This document shows, piece after piece, positions 25,062 through 34,358 of a DNA stretch of 64,000 nucleotides (within the stretch, counting starts at the first letter, position 1; each line of letters starts with the position of its first letter). The DNA comes from JAJXZP01 sp963787185 (GTDB lineage Bacteria; Spirochaetota; Spirochaetia; Treponematales; Rectinemataceae): assembly GCA_963787185.1 (NCBI GenBank), contig CAWBCC010000010.1, positions 186,001 to 250,000 on the forward strand, in the 5' to 3' direction. The notes beneath the pieces are model-generated. The model was not told the origin of the DNA. It did not search any database and saw only the letters and a list, made by a program, of their open reading frames with translations. Position numbers and translations under genes: made by a program.

Positions 25062-26135
25062 TCATGATCCACGTGCATCTCCTGGCGCTCGCGCCCCGGA
25101 CCAATCCCGTACGCGCAGGTTCCCCTTAAGCAGGTACATTTTTGCCTTCCAGGCTGCGGCATTCTCCGCCTGCGCGATGAGCCGTCGGTATGCCATGCCT
25201 GCGAGTCGATCCATGGGTTGCGAATACGTGGTGAGGCCGAGTTCGTCGGCACCCGGCAGATCATCCATGCACGCCACGGAGACCGGCAGTCGATGTTCCA
25301 CGACATACCGCTTCACCGCGATGCCGATCACCCCATTGCCGCACAGTAGGGCGTCGTGGCGCGGTCCGATTTCCGCAAGGAGCGCACCGACCTCCGTGTC
25401 GACGTCCCTCTCCTGATTCCACGGCAGCCTATACAGCCCATCTTGTTCAGTGATCCTTAAGAATGCCGCCTCACGATCCCGGTTGCTGGTCAGCGCTTCA
25501 TTCTGCCAACCGACGCATGCGATCCGCTGTGCCCCGCGGGAACGCAGGTGCTCGAACAGCATCTTCACTCCGTGCGCATTGTCCACGCTAACACTATCCA
25601 CCGACGGCGAATCCACCAGGCGGTCGAAAAAGACTAGGTTCATGCCCAGCCCGCGCAGCCGCGCGAGCTTGGCGGTGTCGATGCTTTCATCGTACGGCCA
25701 AACCACGATGTTGCGTATGGAACGGCGGTAGAAATCGAAAAGAGAATCGACCACTGTGTGGACAGCGGCTTGCCGAAACACCACCAGCGCGTCGTGTGCC
25801 ACGGCTGCTTCTTCGAAATACCGGATGAAAGATGCGAAGAACGGGTTCTGCGCGGGAGCGACGACGGCGATCAGATCGACAATGCAGGGGTGGCCGGCGG
25901 TGCGCAAGGTCACACGCGTGCCATGGCCTTGGCGGCGCGAGATCAGCCCCTCCGCTTCCATCGATGCCAGAGTACTCCGAACTGTGACGCGGCTCATCTT
26001 GTAATGGGTGGCGAGTTCCCTTTCCGTGGGGATCAGGGCTCCGTCAGGGTATTCACCTGAGTATATCTTCTCGCAAAGAATTGCCTGCAGCTTGCGGTGG
26101 AGCAATCCCGTGGTGTCAAGCAATGTATTCTTCAT
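25062..26135 (-). CDS. Transcriptional regulator, GntR DNA-binding domain with LacI-type sensor
   Basis: 357 residues from the ATG at 26135. Residues about 10-75 form a GntR winged helix (ALIPTERELATHYKMSRVTV, then ISRRQGHGTRV). The remainder is a sugar-sensing LacI/PBP1-like domain with VSVDNAHGVKMLFEHLRSRG and VACMDDLPGADELGLTT. The open frame extends upstream to 26534 but that part has no similarity. AGAGG precedes the chosen start. It is encoded upstream of, and in the same direction as, the 24501-15305 operon and probably represses it. It is only distantly related to the regulator at 6843. Confidence 0.85.
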   Translation of the reverse strand: MKNTLLDTTGLLHRKLQAILCEKIYSGEYPDGALIPTERELATHYKMSRVTVRSTLASMEAEGLISRRQGHGTRVTLRTAGHPCIVDLIAVVAPAQNPFFASFIRYFEEAAVAHDALVVFRQAAVHTVVDSLFDFYRRSIRNIVVWPYDESIDTAKLARLRGLGMNLVFFDRLVDSPSVDSVSVDNAHGVKMLFEHLRSRGAQRIACVGWQNEALTSNRDREAAFLRITEQDGLYRLPWNQERDVDTEVGALLAEIGPRHDALLCGNGVIGIAVKRYVVEHRLPVSVACMDDLPGADELGLTTYSQPMDRLAGMAYRRLIAQAENAAAWKAKMYLLKGNLRVRDWSGARAPGDARGS

Positions 26136-26441
26136 GAGCCTCTTTTGCCACGGCAGGGGAATATTGTCAAGCCAGTTGGGGCTTCGGATTTTTATGTGTG
26201 TAGGGTGAGTCTCTTTCATCGCGTCGCGATATAAGCCTAGAAAAGGGGGATAGCTGGAAACGGATTGAAACCTTTTGCCGTTACCCTGTACTCCCCGATA
26301 AAGCCTGGCGAGCAATCGGAAGCGAGTCTTGCGTGCTCTTGGGATGAATTTCGGGTGTGAAGCGTAGACAGCGAGTTCACAAGCCATGCTAATGAGCCTC
26401 GAAATAATTGACATCGTGAGAGGTACGACCTCGCTCGGAGG

Positions 26442-26702
26442 ATGCCAGCGAACACCTACCGTCTGAGGGACGCTTACCACGAGCTCTTTGGGCTCGCTGC
26501 CTGGCTCATGATGACCATCCAGCGGTATCTCCAAGACGTCCGCGTCGGCAACGACGACCTCACTGGGGACGAGCGCATGGAGCGGCGGTCCATCATCTAC
26601 GAGACGGGGGATCGAAGACCGGACTCCTTCGCCGAGAAGCTGCGTCTTGCCATCGACAAGATCGAAGGGCTAACAAGGCCTGCCCTCGAGAAGTTCAAGT
26701 AG
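26442..26702 (+). CDS. Small hypothetical protein, possibly a gene remnant
   Basis: 86 residues beginning MPANTYRLRDAYHELFGL and ending in LTRPALEKFK. GGAG lies immediately before the ATG, too close for ideal initiation. I do not recognise a family. The hydrophobic AAWLMMTIQ patch is too short to be a membrane segment. It stands alone in a 670-bp gap between the regulator and the mannitol dehydrogenase gene and may be the tail of a larger lost gene. Confidence 0.3.
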   Translation: MPANTYRLRDAYHELFGLAAWLMMTIQRYLQDVRVGNDDLTGDERMERRSIIYETGDRRPDSFAEKLRLAIDKIEGLTRPALEKFK

Positions 26703-27899
26703 GTCCGATTGGACGCCAGAATACAGGCTTGACCTGCTCGGCCGGATAAAGGACGAGATTCTTACTGAGAATGGGGAACGACCTTCTTCGTCATCAGGCG
26801 GGGATTGGTTACAATGAGCCCGATAAGCCTTCTCTCGCCTTCAGTCTCTCATAGCGTGTGAGGATAGAGTCTTTATCGCAGTTGGAGAGCGAAAGACCGC
26901 AGAGCCCGTCAAGCAAGGATCGCGGTCCCTCAGCTCTTATCTTCTCCTTAACAATTTTCGAGGCTGAATCATCGAAGAGAAGGGCTGCAGCGATTGCTTC
27001 GAGTATATTCCCGTGCGGAAGCTCCCACTTCGCGCAGAGCGCGACAGCCCCTACGAGGCGATCACAGGGAGCGAGCTTGCGCGGGAGATCCCGCCCCACC
27101 CTCTCGATTGTATCCCCGAGCTTCAAGTTAGCAAATCGCCTAAGGAGGTCCTCGATGTGCTCGAAAAGGGGAGCCACAGTTACTCCGTGCTCGGTCGCAA
27201 TGGCCGTTGCCGACTCCTTCATCGCAGCCCGTGCGAGTTCGGAGATTGCCGAATCGCCGACGGCTTCCCATATATAGTGGTAGCCCTTCAGCGCGCCTAG
27301 ATAGGCGACGGCGGCATGTCCCATGTTGTGGATGTAAAGCTTACGCTGGATATAGAGATCGAAGGGCGTGACGCATTCCATGTTGTAGATGTATGGAGGC
27401 TGACCGACGAAACCTTCAGCGTCAACGGGAAGGTGGTCGTATGCTTCGACACAGATCCGTAAGATATTTCCTTCGCGCATTCCGTCGGTCATGACGGGAA
27501 CCATTCTGCCTACTGACGCACGAACGAAGCCAACCAGGCGTGAAAGTTTAGCCCTATCGACATCCTCGAGCTTCGCAGCGACCAGCTCCCTAAAGTACTT
27601 GTCCGCGCCGACGAGGTTCTCACAAAGGATGATATTAAGCGGTGCTTCATTACCACATTCCCAGCGGAGGGAGAGACCTTTGGCGAGGGTTTGCGCTATT
27701 CGAGGCAAGATATTGGCGCCCACCGCCGTCCCTACGACTTCGGCTTTTGTGATCTCATATGCAACTGCATCGAGGTCGTTGCCATTCACGGCTCGTACGT
27801 TTTCGACGTAGGTTTCTTTGTCCCCATCTGCAGCTACGACATGCACTGGATATCGCCGTGTCGCGTTCATTGCGTCAACGATCCTCTCGTCGACTTCGG

Positions 27900-29296
27900 G
27901 AGATATGATCGATTCTTGTGGACGGAATAGAAAACGGACGTTTCTTCACGGTAAGGTTTTGTCGCCAAACACAACCGCCGGGAAGGAGAACGTCCGTGAG
28001 CAAGACTATCATCGAGACTCGAATCAAGGCAACGCCCGAGACCATGGGGGCGCTGGAAATCATCGTGCGTGAAGGGGCGAGGAAGATGCTGCAAGCCGCG
28101 TTGGAGGCAGAGATTGAGGAGCATCTTTCGCGGTTCAAGAATCTCGTCGACGAGGAGGGGAAACGTCTGGTGGTGAGAAATGGCGTCATGCCCGAGCGAA
28201 CCGTGCTCACCGGAGCGGGGCCGATTGCCATCACGCGTCCCCGCGTGGATGACCGGGCATTGAGCGCCAGGGGAGAGCAGCGGTTCACGAGCCGGATACT
28301 CCCACCCTTCATGCGGCGGGCGCCAAGCATCGATACCCTCGTGCCGGTGCTGTATCTCAAAGGCATCTCAACCGACGACTTTCCGACGGCGTTGGAGGCG
28401 ATCCTTGGTCCTCAGGCGAAGGGACTTTCGGCGAGTACCGTCGTGCGCCTGAAGGAGATATGGACCGAGGAGTACGGGGAGTGGTCGAGACGGGACCTTG
28501 CAGGGAAACGCTATGTCTACGTCTGGGCAGACGGCGTGTATTGCAATGCGCGGCTTGAGGACGAACGCGCCTGTCTGCTCGTCGTCATGGGCGCCGATTC
28601 ATTCGGCAACAAGGAATTGCTTGCTGTATCCGATGGCTACCGCGAAAGTGCGCAGTCGTGGAAGGAGATTCTCCTCGATCTGCGCTCCCGTGGGCTTGAG
28701 AAAGCGCCGGTGCTCGCAGTATGCGATGGCGCGATGGGCTTCCAGGCCGCCGCCGCGGAGGTATGGCCAGAGACGCGTATCCAGCGGTGCTGGTTCCACA
28801 AGACCGGGAACGTTTTGGACAAGCTCCCCAAGTCGCTCCAGGCGAAGGCCAAGGGAATGTTGCATGACCAGTACCTTGCGCCCACCCGTGAGGACGCGCT
28901 CAAAGCCTTCGACCTCTTCGTCAATTCCTTCGGCGACAAGTACCCGAAGGCCGTGGAATGTCTGGTGAAGGACAAGGACGACCTCTTCGCCTTCTACGAT
29001 TTCCCTGCCGCTCATTGGCTCCACCTGCGCACCACGAACCCCATCGAGTCGACCTTCGCGACGGTACGCCTACGCCACCGGCGAACGAAGGGCAACGGGA
29101 CTCGCAAGGCAACGCTGGCAATGGTCTACAAGCTTTGCAGGGAGGCAGAACAGGGTTGGCGCAAGTTAGACGGATTCAAATTCATCCCACTCGTGGAAGC
29201 GGGAGTAAAGTTTGTGAATGGAGAGCGGGTTGATGAAGCGGCGGCCTGACCGGAAAATAGTTCAGATTTCCAATCCACAACTATTGACAATATCTC
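27900..29296 (+). mobile_element. IS256-family insertion sequence, complete, 1397 bp
   Basis: The ends are imperfect inverted repeats of about 23 bp (GAGATATGATCGATTCTTGTGG at the left; the right end begins GAGATATTGTCAATAGTTG on the other strand). The element is bounded by a perfect 9-bp direct repeat CGACTTCGG at 27891-27899 and 29297-29305, in line with the 8-9 bp duplications of IS256. It carries one intact transposase and splits mtlD. The intact ends, gene and duplication indicate recent transposition and possible continuing activity. Confidence 0.93.
27996..29249 (+). CDS. IS256-family transposase
   Basis: 417 residues from GTG at 27996, which has AAGGAG upstream; the frame is open from 27918 but without similarity there. 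The mutator-type DDE catalytic residues lie in VWADGVYCN (first Asp), AVCDGAMGF (second Asp) and TTNPIESTFATVRLRHRRTK (Glu), the last being the best conserved block of the family. Cut-and-paste or circle-forming transposition is expected. It is transcribed opposite to the interrupted mtlD gene. Confidence 0.95.
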   Translation: MSKTIIETRIKATPETMGALEIIVREGARKMLQAALEAEIEEHLSRFKNLVDEEGKRLVVRNGVMPERTVLTGAGPIAITRPRVDDRALSARGEQRFTSRILPPFMRRAPSIDTLVPVLYLKGISTDDFPTALEAILGPQAKGLSASTVVRLKEIWTEEYGEWSRRDLAGKRYVYVWADGVYCNARLEDERACLLVVMGADSFGNKELLAVSDGYRESAQSWKEILLDLRSRGLEKAPVLAVCDGAMGFQAAAAEVWPETRIQRCWFHKTGNVLDKLPKSLQAKAKGMLHDQYLAPTREDALKAFDLFVNSFGDKYPKAVECLVKDKDDLFAFYDFPAAHWLHLRTTNPIESTFATVRLRHRRTKGNGTRKATLAMVYKLCREAEQGWRKLDGFKFIPLVEAGVKFVNGERVDEAAA

Positions 29297-29543
29297 CGAC
29301 TTCGGCGAAAATTACCTCAAAGCCTGAGAGATAAAAAAGTTGCCCTATAAATCCACGGCCGATATTGCCGGCGCCAAACTGAACTGCCGTTTTCATTGAA
29401 AGCATCTACCTTTCATTGCTTTTCCATGAGTCAGAACGATACGTGTAGGTACTTGTTGCCCACAATAATATCCAAGTATTTCTTATGCTCTTTCGTGTCA
29501 ACCTGGGCACTGTTTTTTTCTAGACTCAAATGACGACTGTCTA

Positions 29544-29641
29544 CTGACCCGGCAATTGAAAAGCTGTCATCGCATCGAAAAAGGGCTTAGCCCTGCGGCC
29601 CTTTTTCGATGCTCACGTCAACTGTTTTATTGCCGGGTCAG
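29544..29641. mobile_element. 98-bp MITE, copy 2
   Basis: The same 13-bp terminal repeats as copy 1, at 29544-29556 and 29629-29641, again flanked by TA (29542-29543, 29642-29643). It differs from copy 1 by only a few substitutions and one extra T, and keeps the long central stem. It lies 3 bp past the stop codon of the leftward binding-protein-like gene at 29645 and may serve as its terminator. Confidence 0.87.
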
Positions 29642-29644
29642 TAA

Positions 29645-30523
29645 TTATCGATATCCGAGCCTATTCGATTCTCGGACGGCTTCGACATTAATCTTGTCAA
29701 CGATCGCCGCTCCCGTGTCGATGTTCGACGGTTTAATCCCATGAGAGCAATACAGGTATAACTGGAGAACCGGATAGAATCCCTGTACATAGGGTTGTTG
29801 ATCAACTGTGAAATCAACTATGCCTTTTTCAATGTACTCTATAATGCCGGGTGAAAGGTCGAATCCCGCCACGTAGAGGTCGCGCATCCCTTTTATGGTC
29901 CCAGCCGCTATCGCAGCACCTTCGGTGTCGGACTGTCCCGTACAGAGAATAGCGCTTATGTTTGAATCCAATTCGAGGGCTCGTTGGATGGAATCCGCCG
30001 CATGCTGTGGAGTATTCCCGGTTACTAGCACGGTCGATTTCACCTGTTTCACGCTGATTATGTCCAGTTCCCCGGCTAGGCGCTCCTCAAGCGCCGCAAT
30101 TCCCTCGTCATGCATTGTCATGAGAACGCTCGCTCCAATTGATAGATGGGGGAGAGCGGCGATTCCGAGCGTCCTGCCTGCTTCGAAGAGGTTTTGACAG
30201 ATCGAGCTCATGCGCCTGTTGCCACTATCGCGGGAATCGATATTGAATGCGACCACTGGCACGCCTCGGGCCAAGACACTATCCACCGTCTGATTGAATT
30301 CCGTAGGGTGGCATAGGCTCAGTGCAATCCCATCATAGTTTTCATCGCGGTATCGCTCGACTAGCCTCTTCAGCTCCGGGACATCAGCATCTCGCGTCCC
30401 TGTGAATTCTACATCCACGCCGAAAAGTTTTTCTGCATCCCTAATACCTCTCTTCACGGTTACGAAGAAGTCCTCTTCGATGAAAGGCGTAATAAAGACA
30501 AAACGGCGTTTACTTCCTGCCAT
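29645..30523 (-). CDS. Signal-less periplasmic-binding-protein-like sugar sensor
   Basis: 292 residues of Peripla_BP_4/LacI-sensor fold, starting MAGSKRRFVFITPFIEEDFF with no signal peptide or DNA-binding domain, so it is predicted to be cytoplasmic. Typical hinge sequences include YDGIALSLCHPTEFNQTVD and ILCTGQSDTEGAAIAAGTIKG. GGGAGAAA precedes the ATG. It is the last gene of an operon with a complete sugar importer and a UroD-family gene. A cytoplasmic binding protein could be an intracellular sugar sensor or carrier working with another signalling protein; compare the chemoreceptor at 60051 with a similar cytoplasmic domain. A 78%-identical fragment of this gene lies at 35552-35714. A MITE abuts its stop. 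Confidence 0.75.
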   Translation of the reverse strand: MAGSKRRFVFITPFIEEDFFVTVKRGIRDAEKLFGVDVEFTGTRDADVPELKRLVERYRDENYDGIALSLCHPTEFNQTVDSVLARGVPVVAFNIDSRDSGNRRMSSICQNLFEAGRTLGIAALPHLSIGASVLMTMHDEGIAALEERLAGELDIISVKQVKSTVLVTGNTPQHAADSIQRALELDSNISAILCTGQSDTEGAAIAAGTIKGMRDLYVAGFDLSPGIIEYIEKGIVDFTVDQQPYVQGFYPVLQLYLYCSHGIKPSNIDTGAAIVDKINVEAVRESNRLGYR

Positions 30524-30558
30524 AAAGTGTTTCTCCCTTATTCATGGTTTACTCCGGG

Positions 30559-31800
30559 TCACGATGCCGACTCCCGGATAGCTTCGAACATTGCAACGAT
30601 GTTCTGCGGCGGAACATCGGGCATGATGTTGTGGATAGTGTTGAAGATGAACCCCCCTCCCGGGGACAAAATTTCAATCCTGCGCTTGACGTGATCCTTT
30701 ACCTCTCGTGGCGTAGCTAGATTCAGCACAGACTTCGTGTCAACTCCACCGCCCCAAAAAGTGACATCCTTGCCGAATTCTTTCTTGAGGCGTTCTGGAT
30801 CCATATCTGTACATGAAGTCTGGACGGGGTTCAGTATGTCGTATCCAGCCTCAATCAAGTCGGGCATAAGCTTGTAGATAGAGCCGCAGGAATGCAAGAA
30901 AGTATGCATCCTGCTATTCTTCTTTACATAGTCACAGAGAGCTTTATGACGTGGTTTGAATAGCTTCCTGTACACTTCGGGTGACATGAAAGGACCGTTG
31001 CTTGTTCCAAGGTCATCCCCGAACCTTATGATATCGACGATATCTCCTACCGCTGCGCAGGCCATTTTCAGGGTGTCCAAATGCAGTTCCAACAAAGCAT
31101 CCAGGAGGCCCTCGACCGCTGCAGGCTCTGAATAAATATCCATAAGGAAATTGTCCATCCGACGCAGAAAAGTACCCCATTCAAAAAGGTTGCATCCGCA
31201 CACGAACATCAGTGCTTTGTCCGTGGTCCTACGGAGTTCAAGGGTCTTCACTCGGAGCTGGGACCAGAAGTCTTTCTCAGTTGCGTGATCCCAAGGGCTA
31301 TGGGCGAAAGCTGACCAGCTTACCCTGGACATGTCTAAACCAAGGTTCGAATAGTCTAAAGGATATCCGTCTAGGTACGGGAAAAGCATCTGATCGAAGA
31401 AAGTCGCACCCTGCGGCATCCGGCCTGTCGGTGTTCCATCCTTAAGATAAGCGATATAGCTTCCGTCTGGTTGAATGGCAGGCCTGAACCAGCTTGGGTA
31501 CTCGGCCTTACTACCATCGGACAGTGAGATCTCATGCCAATCCTCGTCGTAGGTGTTGAATTTCCTTCCTATGTCGATCACGTCGATTCCGAAACGCTCA
31601 ATTATTTCATCTTCAGGTTGGGCGACCTGCTGGCATACATCGTAGACCCTCGTATGACCATCTCTCATATTTAGATGTTTCTTGAGATTGTTATATGCAA
31701 TAGCCGAAATTCCCGAACTAGGAGTGGAACCGAGGTCTATTGGAATACGGTCGGGTTCCTGATGCCTAACGCTACCGACTACTCTTTCTCTCGAAGTCAT
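30559..31800 (-). CDS. Uroporphyrinogen decarboxylase-family protein (methyltransferase-like)
   Basis: 413 residues. The start MTSRERVVGSVRHQEPDRIP and the later LHSCGSIYKLMPDLIEAGYD and GGGVDTKSVL are typical of the URO-D superfamily branch that includes corrinoid/coenzyme M methyltransferases (MtaA, CmuA) and not HemE. The HSCG histidine and cysteine would bind zinc in such methyltransferases. GGAGG precedes the ATG. The gene lies between a sugar permease (29 nt) and the signal-less binding protein (35 nt), so it belongs to a sugar-uptake operon. A plausible but unproven role is demethylation or C1 removal from a methylated substrate taken up by the transporter. No corrinoid-protein gene is present in the window. 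Confidence 0.8.
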   Translation of the reverse strand: MTSRERVVGSVRHQEPDRIPIDLGSTPSSGISAIAYNNLKKHLNMRDGHTRVYDVCQQVAQPEDEIIERFGIDVIDIGRKFNTYDEDWHEISLSDGSKAEYPSWFRPAIQPDGSYIAYLKDGTPTGRMPQGATFFDQMLFPYLDGYPLDYSNLGLDMSRVSWSAFAHSPWDHATEKDFWSQLRVKTLELRRTTDKALMFVCGCNLFEWGTFLRRMDNFLMDIYSEPAAVEGLLDALLELHLDTLKMACAAVGDIVDIIRFGDDLGTSNGPFMSPEVYRKLFKPRHKALCDYVKKNSRMHTFLHSCGSIYKLMPDLIEAGYDILNPVQTSCTDMDPERLKKEFGKDVTFWGGGVDTKSVLNLATPREVKDHVKRRIEILSPGGGFIFNTIHNIMPDVPPQNIVAMFEAIRESAS

Positions 31801-31829
31801 GGGTTGCCTCCTCGTAAATCATTAAAGAC

Positions 31830-32783
31830 TCATTTTATGCGCTCCCTGAACACGCGGTCCAAGAGAACTGCACATACGAGAACGATCCCTTTGAATACGC
31901 TTTGGTAAAATGTCTGAACGCCAAGTAGATTCAATCCGTTCGACAATAGGCCCAGTATAAATGCACCAACAACCATCCCTGGGATTGATCCCTCACCCCC
32001 CGCAAGGCTGGTTCCTCCGAGCACGACCGCCACGATGACATCAAACTCGAAGCCAACACCGATGTTCGGCTCGCCGACGCCGAGCCGCGATGCCATGACG
32101 CAGCCGGAAAAACCTGCTAGCAATCCGGATAGTACGTACAGGATTGTGACAATGCCGCCGACGTTGATACCTGAAAGCATTGCGGCCGTCTTATTACCAC
32201 CTATAGCCACAGAGTATTTTCCAATAACTGTCTTTGCTTGGAGGAAGTAGAATACGTCAATAGCGGCTATCACAAATAGAATTTGGAAGGGAACCGGTCC
32301 TATGTGACTTGTTCCAATGAAACTGAAATTATCCGGCAATCCTCTATTGATTGAGACACCGCTGCATACGATGAAGGTCATTCCTCTAGCGACATACATT
32401 GTACCAAGGGTAGCGATTACCGCAGAGATCTTAAGCTTGACGACCATAAAGCCGTTGAGCAATCCAACTATTCCGCCGATCGATGTAGCCATCAGGATGG
32501 CAATCCAAAGAGGAAATCCGAGATACGCAAATTTTGCCGAAAGTACTCCAGATAAGGCGAGAACACTTCCCACTGAAAGATCAAGGTTCCCAGAGATCAT
32601 AAGCAATGTGACGGCAGATCCTGTGATGATGACGACGGCAATCTGCCGAGAAACGTTACTGATGTTAGTCATCGTGAGAAAATTTCTCGACATCACGGAC
32701 AAGGCCACAGAAAGCATGAACAAAATCCCGACAAGGACAAACTTTTGAAGGGTATTCGCGCTAATATGCATGCCAATCTTCAC
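31830..32783 (-). CDS. Sugar ABC transporter permease, RbsC-like
   Basis: 317 residues of PF02653 type. The motif MISGNLDLSVGSVLALSGV and the late VAVVLGGTSLAGGEGSI loop are present. The likely start is GTG at 32783, 1 nt past the ATPase stop and behind GGGGAG. A downstream ATG (third codon after IG) is an alternative. It belongs to the operon binding protein (35405), ATPase, permease, UroD-like protein, signal-less binding protein. Confidence 0.9.
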   Translation of the reverse strand: MKIGMHISANTLQKFVLVGILFMLSVALSVMSRNFLTMTNISNVSRQIAVVIITGSAVTLLMISGNLDLSVGSVLALSGVLSAKFAYLGFPLWIAILMATSIGGIVGLLNGFMVVKLKISAVIATLGTMYVARGMTFIVCSGVSINRGLPDNFSFIGTSHIGPVPFQILFVIAAIDVFYFLQAKTVIGKYSVAIGGNKTAAMLSGINVGGIVTILYVLSGLLAGFSGCVMASRLGVGEPNIGVGFEFDVIVAVVLGGTSLAGGEGSIPGMVVGAFILGLLSNGLNLLGVQTFYQSVFKGIVLVCAVLLDRVFRERIK

Positions 32784-32784
32784 G

Positions 32785-34275
32785 TCATTCTCCCCCCGTG
32801 GCTAAGTGCATGATTTTCTCCATATCGAGCATTGTTCCATTCACGAACTCCGCCCGGATCTTTCCGCCGTAAAGTAGGATGACCCTGTCGCAGAGGGTGA
32901 GAATCTCCGGCAACTCGGACGAAAATACGATAACCGACATCCCTTGGCTTGAAGATAGATCGCGGATTATATTGTGGATCTCCTCTTTCGCGCCCACATC
33001 AACACCCCTCGTCGGTTCGTCGAGGAGGAGTAGGGAGCAGTCTGAGATTAAGCACTTTGAGACCACCACTTTTTGTTGGTTACCACCACTGAGTCTCGAT
33101 ACGATATGTTCCTCGTTTCTGGCCACTATCCGCATACGCCGTATGAACTCTAAGGCGAGCGCCTTCTCTTTTTTGAGGCTTGTAATTCCCCATTTGGATA
33201 TCTTGCCCAAGTTCATAACAGGCATGTTTTCTCTGATTGTGAGATCGACGAAAAGGCCTTCGGTTCGCCTTTCCTCCGGAACCATCGCGATCCCCCTGCT
33301 AATTGCATTCCTAGGCCTTCCCCCTGGGAGGTTCTTGCCATGAAATTTAATTCTTCCCTCTCTTTTGTCCACACCATAAATTGCTCTGGCTATCTCCGTC
33401 TTACCCGATCCGACGAGCCCATAGAATCCGAGTATCTCTCTCTTATAGAGGTCAAAGGAAATGTTGGAGAGCTTTTCATTTGATATACCCATCACTTCCA
33501 GTATCTTTGTTTTTTGATCAATTGCGCTTGGAATGTAGGCTGGCACCACCACTTTGCCAAGCATCATCTTTATTAATTCCGATTGATCTGCTACGTCAGA
33601 TATTTTCCTCGTATCCACGACCATTCCATCGCGTAGAACAGTCACAAAGTCACCTATATTCATGACCTCACTCAAACGATGAGAGACGTAAATCACGGCG
33701 ACGTTCTCTGTCTTGATATTCTCGATAATATCAAAAAACCGCTGGGTCTCCGCTTCCGAAATGGAAGCAGTTGGCTCGTCCATTATTATAATTGAGGCCT
33801 CACAAGCGACGGCCTTCACTATCTCAAGCATTTGTTTTTTGCCTACGCTCAGATCAGCAACCTTCGTTTCCAAATTTATATCAGGTGCTATTCTTTGAAG
33901 AACATCGAATATCCGTTTGAACCCTTTCCCATGCCGTACGATCCCAAACGCCCTCTCCTCAATTCCGAGCGTGAGGTTTTCAGCAACTGACAGCTGGTCC
34001 ACAACATTAAGTTCCTGATAGAGAACGCTCATCCCATGTGTCATTGATTCTTTGATATTTTTAGGTTCAAAGTATTTCCCTAGGAATAAAATCGTCCCCG
34101 CACTCCGCCTGATGGCCCCGGTAAGGATTTTGATTAAAGTCGACTTTCCCGCTCCATTCTCTCCGATGATACAGTGGACAGTATTCTTCTTTATGTTGAA
34201 ACTGACGTTGTTAAGGGCTCTTACCCCAGGGTAGTCCTTGGATATGCCCCTGATCTCTAGAATGTTCTCTTCCAT
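32785..34275 (-). CDS. Sugar ABC transporter ATP-binding protein, RbsA-like
   Basis: 496 residues, two nucleotide-binding domains. The first has GENGAGKST, LSVGKKQMLEIVKAV and IMDEPTASI. The second has GLVGSGKTE, LSGGNQQKVVVSKCL and LLDEPTRGVDVG. The ATG at 34275 is chosen with AGAGG nine nt upstream; another ATG two codons earlier is too close to that site. It is preceded after 83 nt by the binding-protein gene. Lower GC and codon use less biased than the neighbouring operon at 35778-39804 suggest a different origin for this transporter. Confidence 0.92.
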   Translation of the reverse strand: MEENILEIRGISKDYPGVRALNNVSFNIKKNTVHCIIGENGAGKSTLIKILTGAIRRSAGTILFLGKYFEPKNIKESMTHGMSVLYQELNVVDQLSVAENLTLGIEERAFGIVRHGKGFKRIFDVLQRIAPDINLETKVADLSVGKKQMLEIVKAVACEASIIIMDEPTASISEAETQRFFDIIENIKTENVAVIYVSHRLSEVMNIGDFVTVLRDGMVVDTRKISDVADQSELIKMMLGKVVVPAYIPSAIDQKTKILEVMGISNEKLSNISFDLYKREILGFYGLVGSGKTEIARAIYGVDKREGRIKFHGKNLPGGRPRNAISRGIAMVPEERRTEGLFVDLTIRENMPVMNLGKISKWGITSLKKEKALALEFIRRMRIVARNEEHIVSRLSGGNQQKVVVSKCLISDCSLLLLDEPTRGVDVGAKEEIHNIIRDLSSSQGMSVIVFSSELPEILTLCDRVILLYGGKIRAEFVNGTMLDMEKIMHLATGGE

Positions 34276-34358
34276 AGCCATACGCCTCTTATAATTCCCG
34301 CCGAAGTGGAGCTGCAAATCAACTCCGCCCCGGTAGGAATCGTCGTGCTCACTCAGGT

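Larger units (their letters stand above)
26809..29396 (-). pseudogene. mtlD: Mannitol-1-phosphate 5-dehydrogenase gene interrupted by an IS256-family element
   Basis: The 5' part (29396 to 29306) encodes MKTAVQFGAGNIGRGFIG and FEVIFAEV, the NAD-binding start of MtlD. The 3' part (27899 to 26809) continues VDERIVDAMNATRRYPVHVV through the conserved C-terminal domain (VECVTPFDLY-like segment, then HNMGHA with the catalytic-region histidine). Removing the element and one copy of the 9-bp duplication gives an uninterrupted 393-codon gene, a normal MtlD length. No other lesion is seen, so the insertion is recent. MtlD converts mannitol 1-phosphate to fructose 6-phosphate. The 3' part has an in-frame ATG at 27870 but lacks the cofactor loop, so an active enzyme is not expected. 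Confidence 0.9.

Noticed and set aside
26809..27870. The 3' part of mtlD taken as an independent 353-codon gene
   Set aside because: It lacks the NAD-binding loop, which is found across the insertion; the two parts join in frame exactly at the target duplication.
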